Assembly (NCBI GenBank): GCA_937871985.1
Contig: CALMPB010000191.1
Coordinates: 1 to 5,302 of the forward strand
Length of the DNA stretch: 5,302 nucleotides
Reading direction: 5' to 3'
DNA from: an uncultured Burkholderiaceae bacterium
GTDB taxonomy: Bacteria; Pseudomonadota; Gammaproteobacteria; Burkholderiales; Burkholderiaceae
Within the stretch, counting starts at the first letter, position 1. Every line of letters starts with the position of its first letter. The notes under the pieces were generated by a model. That model searched no databases, had not been told where the DNA came from, and was given only the letters and a program-made list of their open reading frames with translations. Of this stretch, positions 1-5,302 are shown piece by piece. The position numbers were made by a program, and so were the translations under genes.

Positions 1-405
1 GGTCGCGGCGTTGACGAACATCGACTTGCCGCCGCCAAGATGCGCGCTCCAGTCACCGTCCGAGATCTTGTCGCGGATCAGGGCGTCGCGGGTGGCGTTG
101 TCGGGAATGCGCAGCAGCGCCTCGGCCAGGCACATGAGCGCCACGCCTTCCTGACTGGACAGCGAGTATTCCTGAACCAGCCCCTCGACGCCGCTGCCCT
201 TGTGATTGGCACGCAAGGTCGTGACGAGCGCGCTTGCAGTCTCGCGCACGGCCCTTCGCTGCGCCTCCGGCAGCGTCGCGGCTTCAAGCAGCGGCGCCAT
301 ACAGGCGGCCTCGTCACGACGGAAGGCCTCGGTTATCGCGCGGCGGAGCGGCGTCGGCGCGCTGACGGCGGGAGCGAATGCGGAGAACGGAGCGGTGTGG
401 GTCAT
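1..405 (-). CDS. putA: Bifunctional proline dehydrogenase / L-glutamate-gamma-semialdehyde dehydrogenase PutA, N-terminal part (cut by window edge)
   Basis: PutA oxidises proline to pyrroline-5-carboxylate with FAD, then to glutamate with NAD+, and is usually associated with the inner membrane face. The 135 visible codons start at the ATG at 405 and stay open to the window edge. Residues 78-101 (QEYSLSSQEG, then VALMCLAEALLRIPD), 105-118 (TRDALIRDKISDGD) and 127-135 (KSMFVNAAT) match the highly conserved arm/linker region that precedes the proline dehydrogenase barrel of PutA. The motif begins near residue 78, with no ribbon-helix-helix domain before it, so this is the non-autoregulating form. 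That fits the separate regulator encoded divergently 98 bp away. No strong Shine-Dalgarno is seen; a weak GGGA lies about 12 nt upstream. The catalytic domains lie outside the window, so both activities are inferred from the family. Identification is firm. Confidence 0.93.
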   Translation of the reverse strand, partial: MTHTAPFSAFAPAVSAPTPLRRAITEAFRRDEAACMAPLLEAATLPEAQRRAVRETASALVTTLRANHKGSGVEGLVQEYSLSSQEGVALMCLAEALLRIPDNATRDALIRDKISDGDWSAHLGGGKSMFVNAAT

Positions 406-419
406 GAATCGCCAATATC

Positions 420-433
420 CCAAGCTGGCTTGG
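420..433. promoter_or_regulatory. 14-bp palindrome in the putA-putR divergent gap, candidate PutR operator
   Basis: CCAAGC-TG-GCTTGG is a perfect inverted repeat with 6-bp arms and a 2-bp centre. It begins 15 bp upstream of the putA start codon and 70 bp before the putR start. Lrp-family regulators bind partly palindromic sites of about 15 bp and often regulate a divergent partner gene. The position would suit control of putA transcription or initiation. It is GC-richer than the classic E. coli Lrp consensus, and no clear -35/-10 pair anchors it, so its role is inference. Confidence 0.35.
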
Positions 434-503
434 CAATCTGTCTTTTCAGGGGCACAAGACCATCCATTCAGACTTATCTTGGCATCATCGGCAGTTCAAT
501 CGC

Positions 504-974
504 ATGGCTAAACGCACCGATCCGGTCATTCTGGACGACTACGACCGCAAAATCGTCGCCGCGCTGCGGGAAGACGGCCGAATGAGCGTCACCGATCTCG
601 CCAAAGCGGTGGGCCTGTCCAAGACTCCTTGCCAGGTGCGCCTGCGCCGCCTGACGCAATCCGGCGTGATCCGGGGCTTTCGCGCCGTCATCGATCCGGT
701 CGCGCTGGGGCTGGACCATGTCGCCTTCACCGAAGTCAAACTATCCGACACCCGCGAGCAGGCGCTGCGGGAATTCAACGCCGCCATCCAGCGCATTCCG
801 GAAGTGGAGGAGTGCCACATGCTGGCGAGCCACTTCGACTATCTTCTGAAAGTTCGCACCCGCGACATCCACCGCTACCGGGCCGTGCTAGGGGAGAAAC
901 TCTCCAGCCTGCCGCATGTATCCAGCACCTCGACATATGTGGCGATGGAGACGGTGAAGGACGTCAGCAGCTAG
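504..974 (+). CDS. putR: Lrp/AsnC-family transcriptional regulator, probable proline-responsive PutR
   Basis: This is a full-length Lrp-type regulator of 156 aa (the family usually has 150-165). Residues 11-70 form the N-terminal winged helix-turn-helix: DDYDRKIVAALREDGR, then the recognition segment DLAKAVGLSKTPCQVRLRRL and GVIRGFRAVIDP. Residues 72-152 form the C-terminal RAM ligand-binding and oligomerisation domain, with the typical ASHFDYLLKVRTRDIHRY segment at 108-125. The SKTPCQ sequence in the recognition helix resembles alphaproteobacterial PutR proteins, which activate putA when proline is present. The gene diverges from putA with a 98-bp gap, which supports that assignment. The ATG at 504 gives the expected N-terminus, but no convincing Shine-Dalgarno precedes it. 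Family membership is certain. The proline-specific role is inferred from the neighbour. Confidence 0.9.
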   Translation: MAKRTDPVILDDYDRKIVAALREDGRMSVTDLAKAVGLSKTPCQVRLRRLTQSGVIRGFRAVIDPVALGLDHVAFTEVKLSDTREQALREFNAAIQRIPEVEECHMLASHFDYLLKVRTRDIHRYRAVLGEKLSSLPHVSSTSTYVAMETVKDVSS

Positions 975-1065
975 GCTTGGAAAGCTCGGGCGATTCAACG
1001 CACTCATGCGCGCCAAGACACCGGCGCAGCCTTACCAAGCCAGACTCCCCGAGCGCGTCAGCAGC

Positions 1066-1788
1066 TCAGGCATCGCCACGCGCGTCGATATATTTGGTCT
1101 CCAGGAAACGGCCGCGCGTGGCCAAGGCGTCGAGATCGTTGCGGGACAAGTCCAGGCTCATGGCCTCGATCTGGCCGGCTATGACGCCCAGTCCCTCCAC
1201 GAGTTGCTGCGACGGCGTGGTGCCGCCCGCATGGGGTTTGTTGCGCAGTTCGGGCGGAATGCGGGTGTAGCTGTCGACCAGCGAAGGCAAGTGCTCGGAC
1301 AGTAGCTTGCGCACTTCGCGTGCGGCCGGGCCGGTGTCTTCCAGCGTGGCGAGCTGCGGCGCAAGCTGTTCGAGGCGCACGCCGATCATGTCCACGGCAT
1401 CCACGGCCGCATTGGGCAGAGCACGGCGGCGGTTCTCCAGCCAAATCTCGGTCGAGCCCGCCAGTTCCGGCAAACTCGCGCTGCCCAGATGCTCCGAACG
1501 CACTCTAGGCGTGGAGGGATAGATCGACAGCACTATGAACACCGCGAAGGCCAACAAGGTGGTCAGCACCGTCGTCACGAACGACAGTCCGCCCAGGATC
1601 AGCCCCGCCGTCAGGGCGACGATGAAGATGCCGAACAGCGCCAGGAGCGCCCGGCGCAGACGGCGCCAGCGAAACCGCCAGCGCTCCTTGCGGGCGTTGT
1701 AGAGCCGCGCGGCGCGTTGGCGGCGCGCGGCGCGGATGATCTCCTGGTTCACGGCATTGCGGTTTCCGGTCGTGGGAAGCTGGGCCAT
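1066..1788 (-). CDS. XpaC-like two-helix membrane protein, partner of TelA
   Basis: A 240-aa protein whose exact function is not known. Residues 19-46 are strongly basic (many Arg/Lys, including RFRWRRLRR). Two hydrophobic helices follow at about 47-67 and 70-90, forming a hairpin. The cytosolic remainder (about 91-240) is helical and hydrophilic, with LPSLVDSYTRIPPELR at 167-182 and DALATRGRFLETKY at 220-233. This layout and C-terminal pattern resemble the XpaC family ('5-bromo-4-chloroindolyl phosphate hydrolysis protein'), whose genes commonly sit beside telA homologues, as in the Bacillus xpaC-yaaN pair. The start codon is only 5 nt after the telA stop, and the nearest GGAGG (1805-1809) is 16 nt away, so translation is probably coupled to telA. 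It converges with putR, with a 91-bp gap. The XpaC assignment is by resemblance and context; hydrolase activity should not be assumed. Confidence 0.8.
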   Translation of the reverse strand: MAQLPTTGNRNAVNQEIIRAARRQRAARLYNARKERWRFRWRRLRRALLALFGIFIVALTAGLILGGLSFVTTVLTTLLAFAVFIVLSIYPSTPRVRSEHLGSASLPELAGSTEIWLENRRRALPNAAVDAVDMIGVRLEQLAPQLATLEDTGPAAREVRKLLSEHLPSLVDSYTRIPPELRNKPHAGGTTPSQQLVEGLGVIAGQIEAMSLDLSRNDLDALATRGRFLETKYIDARGDA

Positions 1789-1793
1789 GGCGG

Positions 1794-3008
1794 TCAGTCG
1801 AGCGCCTCCAGCATCGCCTTCGCCGTCTTGTCGCTACCCGGTGCGGTACCCTCGGCCTGGCCCTGGGCGCGGGCGATATAGGCCTTGGACTTGGTGACTT
1901 CGCCTTCCAGCGACTGCACGGTCTGCTTCATGGAATCGAGCGCCTGCATCTTGAAGGTGTCGATCGAATCCATCGTGTCGTAGATGTTCTGGAAGGCGCG
2001 GCTGAGCGTCTCCAGCGGGATCGTGGAATTCGCCGCCTGTTCATGGATGCGCGCGGTATTGTCCTTGAGCATCTGACCGGTGCCGTCGATGATCCGCGCG
2101 GTCGTGGTGTTGAGCGCGGTGATCTGGTCCAGCACCAGCTTCTGGTTGGCCATCGCCTGCGCCACCGTCACCGCCGTGCGCAGCGCGCCCACCGTGGTGG
2201 TGGAGGCGCGATCCACGCCCTTGATCAGTTCGACGTTGTTCTTCTTCACCAGATCGAGCGCGAGGTAGCCCTGCACCGAAACCGCCATCTGCGTCAGCAG
2301 GTCCTGCGTGCGCTGGCGCACATAGAACAGCGCGCTCTCGCGCACGGCCTTGGCCTTGGCGGGGTCGGTGTGATCGAGATCGGCGGCTTTCTGCTCCAGC
2401 GTCTCGTCCAGCGCCTTCGACATGAAGATCATCTGTTCGAGCTTGCCCATCGCCGCCCAGAGGTTCTGGCGCTCGACGTCGATCGAGGCGTTGTCCATCA
2501 GCAGCTCGTCCTTGCCGCCCTGAAGCCGGGCGAGGATCGCGCTGATATGGCCCTGCGCGCTCTGGTAGCCGTCGAAGTAATTGCGCAACTTGTTGCCCAT
2601 CGGGATGATCCCGAAGATCTTCCGGCGCGACAGCAGATCGCCCTTGGTGGAGGGATCGAGGTCTTCCACGGTGCGGCGCAGTTCGGCAAGGTCGGCGCCG
2701 ACGCCGGCGTCCTTGTCCATGGCGCGCACCGGGCGGTCGAGGAAGCGGTTGGATTGGCCCGACGCCTCGGAGATTTCCTTGCGGCCCATATTGGTGATCT
2801 GGTCCACTCGGCGGCCGAATTCGGGCGAGTTCACGTCCTGCGAGACGAGGTCCTCGACGAACTCATCGACCCGGACCTGCAGCTTGGACTTCTGCTCATC
2901 CCCGATCGGAACCAGCCCCGCCGCCTTTTCCGGCTGGACGACCGGCACGGGATCGGGTGGCGTCAGCTTGAGTTCGCCAGCGGTCGCCTGATCGGTCGTG
3001 GTGGCCAT
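1794..3008 (-). CDS. telA: TelA/YaaN family protein (annotated as toxic anion resistance protein)
   Basis: The 404-aa product has the length and sequence pattern of the TelA family (PF05816), which includes plasmid RK2 TelA/KlaC and Bacillus YaaN. Seen in the protein: DVNSPEFGRRVDQITNMG (58-75), KIFGIIPMGNKLRNYF (130-145), a conserved core with VQGYLALDLVKKNNVELIKG (245-264), and TVAQAMANQKLVLDQITALN (281-300). It has no signal peptide or membrane helix and is predicted almost entirely alpha-helical, so a cytosolic or membrane-peripheral, coiled-coil-rich protein is likely. The N-terminal 35 residues are Pro-rich and probably disordered. Members have been tied to tellurite resistance and to tolerance of cell-envelope stresses, but the mechanism is unresolved. 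The membrane protein encoded 5 nt downstream is the likely partner. SD-like GGGA and GAAGGA lie 9 and 14 nt before the ATG, neither ideally placed. Confidence 0.92.
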   Translation of the reverse strand: MATTTDQATAGELKLTPPDPVPVVQPEKAAGLVPIGDEQKSKLQVRVDEFVEDLVSQDVNSPEFGRRVDQITNMGRKEISEASGQSNRFLDRPVRAMDKDAGVGADLAELRRTVEDLDPSTKGDLLSRRKIFGIIPMGNKLRNYFDGYQSAQGHISAILARLQGGKDELLMDNASIDVERQNLWAAMGKLEQMIFMSKALDETLEQKAADLDHTDPAKAKAVRESALFYVRQRTQDLLTQMAVSVQGYLALDLVKKNNVELIKGVDRASTTTVGALRTAVTVAQAMANQKLVLDQITALNTTTARIIDGTGQMLKDNTARIHEQAANSTIPLETLSRAFQNIYDTMDSIDTFKMQALDSMKQTVQSLEGEVTKSKAYIARAQGQAEGTAPGSDKTAKAMLEALD

Positions 3009-3050
3009 CGAAGAAAATCCCGTCCTTCAAAAATGATGTCGTCGTTCGTG

Positions 3051-3078
3051 AATCTAGGTTTGCAGGAGAATACTGCAA
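3051..3078 (-). promoter_or_regulatory. Possible telA promoter overlapping a short inverted repeat
   Basis: On the minus strand, TTGCAG (3078-3073) and TAGATT (3056-3051) are 16 nt apart. The downstream element, read as CCTAGATT, matches 6 of 8 positions of the alphaproteobacterial -10 form GCTANAWC. The -35-like hexamer is also one arm of an inverted repeat, TTGCAG-N7-CTGCAA (3060-3078), so a repressor or activator could act here. The site is in the 90-bp gap between the fdhD stop and the telA start, about 43 nt before the ATG. No transcription data are available, and short promoter-like pairs occur by chance. Confidence 0.33.
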
Positions 3079-3098
3079 GCAAAACAGGAAAGCCCGCG

Positions 3099-3935
3099 TT
3101 ACGGTTCGACGAGGCCGGTGGCACTTTCGTCGGCCTCTTCCCCGTCCTGCATCGTCAGCATCGTATCGTCGCGCGCCACGAAGCACAGCTTCAGGCCGGC
3201 CGCCCGCGCGCGATGGACCGCCAGGTTGGTCGGCGCGGAAATCGCCACCAGCAAGGGACATCCGGCGCGCGCGGTCTTCTCCACCAGTTCGTAGGAACAG
3301 CGCGACGTCACGATCATGAAGCCCTGCCCCGCGTCGATGCCTTGCCGAGCCAGCGCGCCGACCAGCTTGTCCAGCGCATTGTGGCGTCCTACGTCCTCGC
3401 GCACGGCCACAAGGCTGCCGTCCGCGTTGCAGAAGGCCGCCGCATGGGTCGCCCTTGTCTCCCGCCCCAGCGCCTGCGCCGTTCGCAGGGCGTCGAGCCC
3501 GCGCCGGATGGCTTGCGGCGAAGCCTCGCTCGTCCGGGGAAGCGGCGGCAGCGGCCGCAGCGCGGCTTCCACCCCTTCGATCCCGCAGATACCGCAGGAA
3601 CTGTCCCCCCCCCGCCGCCGCGCCCGCTCGACGATGGCGCCGAGCCGCTCGGGCGGGAGGGTCACGCGGGCGACGTAGCCGGTGCCCCACTCCCCGTTCT
3701 CGACCTCATGGACCGTCACGTCGCCCACCTCCCCGGCTTCGGCGAGCCCCTCGGCCATCAGGAACCCGGTGACGAAATCCTCGATGTGCTCGGGCGTCGC
3801 CATCATAACGGCATAGGCGATGCCGTTAGTCTCTATGGCGATGGGCGCTTCCACCGGTATGGCGAAAGGCTCGGCGGCGCCTAAGTCGAGGCCGTAAGCA
3901 TTGCGCCGGACGACGATTGTCTCTGAACCGTTCAT
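3099..3935 (-). CDS. fdhD: Formate dehydrogenase accessory sulfurtransferase FdhD
   Basis: FdhD takes sulfur from the cysteine desulfurase IscS and passes it to the bis-MGD molybdenum cofactor of formate dehydrogenases, which need that sulfido ligand for activity. It is cytosolic. The 278-aa length fits the family. Seen in order: YAVMMATPEHIEDFVTGFLM (41-60), the catalytic SSCGICG with Cys114 and Cys117, EDVGRHNALDK (180-190), the TSRCSYELVEK segment (210-220), and SAPTNLAV (233-240). AGGG sits 4 nt before the ATG as a Shine-Dalgarno (3940-3943). The start is 31 nt after the stop of the formate/nitrite-type transporter, so the two are probably one operon. Odd: nine consecutive G (3605-3613 on the complementary strand) lie directly before the CGIC codons, and a one-base change there would remove the catalytic motif. 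The current frame is intact. Confidence 0.96.
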   Translation of the reverse strand: MNGSETIVVRRNAYGLDLGAAEPFAIPVEAPIAIETNGIAYAVMMATPEHIEDFVTGFLMAEGLAEAGEVGDVTVHEVENGEWGTGYVARVTLPPERLGAIVERARRRGGDSSCGICGIEGVEAALRPLPPLPRTSEASPQAIRRGLDALRTAQALGRETRATHAAAFCNADGSLVAVREDVGRHNALDKLVGALARQGIDAGQGFMIVTSRCSYELVEKTARAGCPLLVAISAPTNLAVHRARAAGLKLCFVARDDTMLTMQDGEEADESATGLVEP

Positions 3936-3966
3936 CGCGCCCTACTAGCGCGCCCGGCGGGCAAGA

Positions 3967-4878
3967 TCATCCCGCATCGATCTCCGCCTTGATCTGGCCG
4001 AAAGCCAGCAGCGCGAAAAGGCAGGTGCCGCCGATTACGTTGCCCACCAGCGTCGGCGCGAGATGCAGCGCGAAGGCATCGAAGACGGGCAGTTCGCCGT
4101 GAAGGACGAGGAGGAACATCTCCGTCGATCCGGCAACCACATGGGCGAACCCGCCCGCTGCGATCAGCCAGGCGAAAAGCCCCACCACGAAGATCTCGAA
4201 GCCCTTTGAACTGGGCAGCATCCATACGAAGCCGGCGATAAAGAAGCCGGCCGGTACACCGTCGAGCAGGGCCGTCCAGCCACTTGCCTGCCCGGCCTTG
4301 CGTGATACCTCAAGCATGCCGGCTACCGTGGGATGGACAGGATCGGCAAAGATGTCGATCAGCAGGGCCGTGAGGAACGTGCCCACCAGGTTGGCCGCCA
4401 GCACGATCGTCCACAGCCGCGCGGTGCGCCAGAGCCGCTCCCCGTTCGGCCCGGCAAGCAGCGGCAACACCGCCGTCAGCGTGTTTTCGGTGAAGAGTTG
4501 CAGGCGGGAGAGCACAACCAGCACGAAACCCATGGCATAGCCGAAGGCCGCGATCAGCTCTCGCTGGGGATGGTCCTGGAAGGATTGGTGAAGCAGGCCC
4601 TGCGCGAAGACCGAAGTGGAAATGCCGATACCGGCGGCTATCCCCGACCACCAGAGCGACATGGCGGGGCGGTGCAGCTCCTCCTCGCCTTCGCGGCGGA
4701 TCACGGAGAATACGGTGACTGCCGAAAGGCGCAGGTTGTCCTTGATCTGTCCGCGTTCGTGGCCGGTCAAGCCGGATTCGTCACGTTCTATCTCGCGGTC
4801 GGTCTTCTTGCGCTCGGGATCGTCATGCGAGAGATCGCGGGCTTCGGAGGCTTCCGGGTAAGCTGCGGCTTTGTCCAT
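3967..4878 (-). CDS. Formate/nitrite transporter (FNT) family channel, YfdC-like
   Basis: FNT proteins are pentameric inner-membrane channels for formate, nitrite or related small anions. The 303-aa product has six hydrophobic segments at about 73-95, 107-127, 154-177, 200-222, 227-258 (broken) and 273-295. Family marks are LFTENTLTAVLP (128-139), corresponding to the FocA LFTSSTMT loop with the conserved Thr; GGFAHVVAGSTEMF (242-255), with the central pore histidine at 246; and PTLVGNVIGGTCLFALL (275-291). The first 70 residues are highly charged and end in IRREGEEELHRPAMSLWWSG. That feature, and the general sequence, resembles E. coli YfdC more than FocA or NirC. The substrate is therefore uncertain, though the following fdhD points to formate. 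The ATG at 4878 has no clear Shine-Dalgarno; the next Met (residue 73) would delete the N-terminal domain and is less likely. Confidence 0.92.
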   Translation of the reverse strand: MDKAAAYPEASEARDLSHDDPERKKTDREIERDESGLTGHERGQIKDNLRLSAVTVFSVIRREGEEELHRPAMSLWWSGIAAGIGISTSVFAQGLLHQSFQDHPQRELIAAFGYAMGFVLVVLSRLQLFTENTLTAVLPLLAGPNGERLWRTARLWTIVLAANLVGTFLTALLIDIFADPVHPTVAGMLEVSRKAGQASGWTALLDGVPAGFFIAGFVWMLPSSKGFEIFVVGLFAWLIAAGGFAHVVAGSTEMFLLVLHGELPVFDAFALHLAPTLVGNVIGGTCLFALLAFGQIKAEIDAG

Positions 4879-4925
4879 GCCGGGACAACCGACGCTGCGG
4901 GTCTAATGTTCCGCCGTGCTTCGTC

Positions 4926-5038
4926 GCTCTTTATTGCTGGGTCGCTTCGCTCCTCGCAATGACGAGATGAAGCGCAAAATTCACCAGCGGAACACCCCTC
5001 AACCTTCGCATAGCGAGCGCAGCGAAGCAATCCAGAGC
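4926..5038. repeat. Inverted pair of dispersed alphaproteobacterial palindromic repeats (REP/BIME-like)
   Basis: The left copy (4926-4961), read on the minus strand, begins CATTGCGAGGAGCGAAGCGA. The right copy (5009-5038), read on the plus strand, is the related CATAGCGAGCGCAGCGAAGC followed by AATCCAGAGC. The two are therefore inverted copies separated by 47 bp, and in RNA they could fold into one long imperfect hairpin. A further AGCGAAGC lies just outside at 5046-5053. I recognise the motif as the abundant intergenic repeat of sphingomonads and related bacteria that yields the spurious peptide HCEERSDEAI when translated; here a minus-strand frame reads RHCEERSDPAIKSDEARR. It fills most of the gap between the aldo/keto reductase and the transporter. 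It may stabilise or terminate the upstream transcript; that role is inference. Confidence 0.78.
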
Positions 5039-5058
5039 GGCCAACAGCGAAGCCTGCC

Positions 5059-5302
5059 TCAGGCGTAGTCCTCGGTATCGATGCTGGGCTTGATCATGTC
5101 CGGGTAGCGGTGCCCGGCAATCGTCTGCTGGTTCATCAACGCGCCCGCCTGCTCCAGCACTTCCGCGTTGATCGCGAGATCGGCGGCGGGATGGTTCTGG
5201 TCGAAGTGTGCGATCGCGCGCGTGCCCGGAATGGCGTGAACATGCTCGCCCTGCGCCAGTACCCAGGCGAGCGCCAGCTGCGCCGGTGTGGCATGGACCG
5301 AG
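5059..5302 (-). CDS. Aldo/keto reductase, C-terminal part (cut by window edge)
   Basis: The last 80 codons of a gene that enters from beyond the right edge, ending in TGA at 5059-5061. The segment TPAQLALAWVLAQG (residues 5-18 of the visible part) followed by HAIPGTRAIAHFDQNHPAAD is the late helix/strand region of the aldo/keto reductase barrel. The IPGT...HFDQN stretch corresponds to the NADPH-adenine-binding loop (the usual form is IPGT or IPGA, then LEEN). The family reduces aldehydes and ketones with NADPH in the cytosol. The catalytic Asp-Tyr-Lys-His residues are outside the window, so neither activity nor substrate can be judged. The C-terminal tail, RYPDMIKPSIDTEDYA, is somewhat variable in this family. 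A 180-bp gap with repeats separates it from the transporter gene, so a shared operon is uncertain. Confidence 0.88.
   Translation of the reverse strand, partial: SVHATPAQLALAWVLAQGEHVHAIPGTRAIAHFDQNHPAADLAINAEVLEQAGALMNQQTIAGHRYPDMIKPSIDTEDYA

Noticed and set aside
40..585. A 181-codon plus-strand frame overlapping putA and the start of putR
   Set aside because: It is antisense to the conserved putA N-terminus and runs into putR in the wrong frame, with no recognisable motif.
975..1065. Possible bidirectional terminator between the convergent putR and the XpaC-like gene
   Set aside because: Two complementary pairs exist (975-980 with 1035-1040, and 984-990 with 1048-1054), but they cross rather than nest, and no T-run follows either, so no simple terminator hairpin can be drawn.
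962..1066. Direct repeat CGTCAGCAGCT at 962-972 and 1056-1066, as a possible target-site duplication
   Set aside because: An exact 11-bp match is expected a few times by chance in a window of this size, and the 83 bp between the copies show no mobile-element features.
2896..3690. A 264-codon minus-strand frame shifted against fdhD and running into telA
   Set aside because: The product is low-complexity Arg/Ala/Gly and lies out of frame with FdhD, whose motifs are intact. It matters only as the frame that a slip in the G tract might enter.
2043..3884. A 613-codon open frame on the plus strand antisense to telA and fdhD
   Set aside because: It is complementary to two clearly recognised genes, crosses their intergenic gap, and gives an Arg/His/Gln/Gly-rich product with no recognisable motif. 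Long antisense frames are normal in GC-rich DNA.
4788..5030. An 80-codon minus-strand frame with the peptide RHCEERSDPAIKSDEARR
   Set aside because: The peptide is the known spurious translation of the dispersed repeat, and the rest overlaps the start of the transporter gene in another frame.

Overview
The window looks like a piece of an ordinary chromosome from a GC-rich alphaproteobacterium, probably a sphingomonad (Novosphingobium/Sphingobium type). This rests on the high GC content with C/G-ending codons, a PutA without an N-terminal DNA-binding domain next to a divergent Lrp-type regulator, and an alphaproteobacterial dispersed palindromic repeat whose spurious translation reads HCEERSD. 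The taxonomic call is inference. No phage, transposon, CRISPR or RNA gene is visible.

Left end (1-974): the first 135 codons of putA (proline to glutamate catabolism) run leftward off the window. Diverging from it is a complete Lrp/AsnC-family regulator (putR). The 98-bp gap between them holds a 14-bp palindrome that is a candidate operator. Proline sensed by the regulator would be expected to control putA.

Middle (1066-3008, minus strand): a tight two-gene unit. telA (TelA/YaaN 'toxic anion resistance' family, 404 aa, soluble and helical) is followed after 5 nt by a 240-aa protein with a very basic N-terminus and two membrane helices, which resembles the XpaC family. xpaC-telA pairs recur in bacteria, and their molecular function is poorly known. 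A possible promoter with a short inverted repeat precedes telA.

Right-middle (3099-4878, minus strand): a formate/nitrite transporter-family channel of the YfdC type is followed after 31 nt by fdhD, the sulfurtransferase that activates molybdenum formate dehydrogenases. Together they suggest a formate-related operon, but no formate dehydrogenase gene lies in the window. fdhD carries a run of nine G just before the codons for its catalytic CxxC motif.

Right end (4879-5302): a 180-bp gap contains two inverted copies of the dispersed repeat. After it comes the C-terminal 80 codons of an aldo/keto reductase that enters from outside the window. From 1066 to 5302 every gene is on the minus strand; only putR is on the plus strand.
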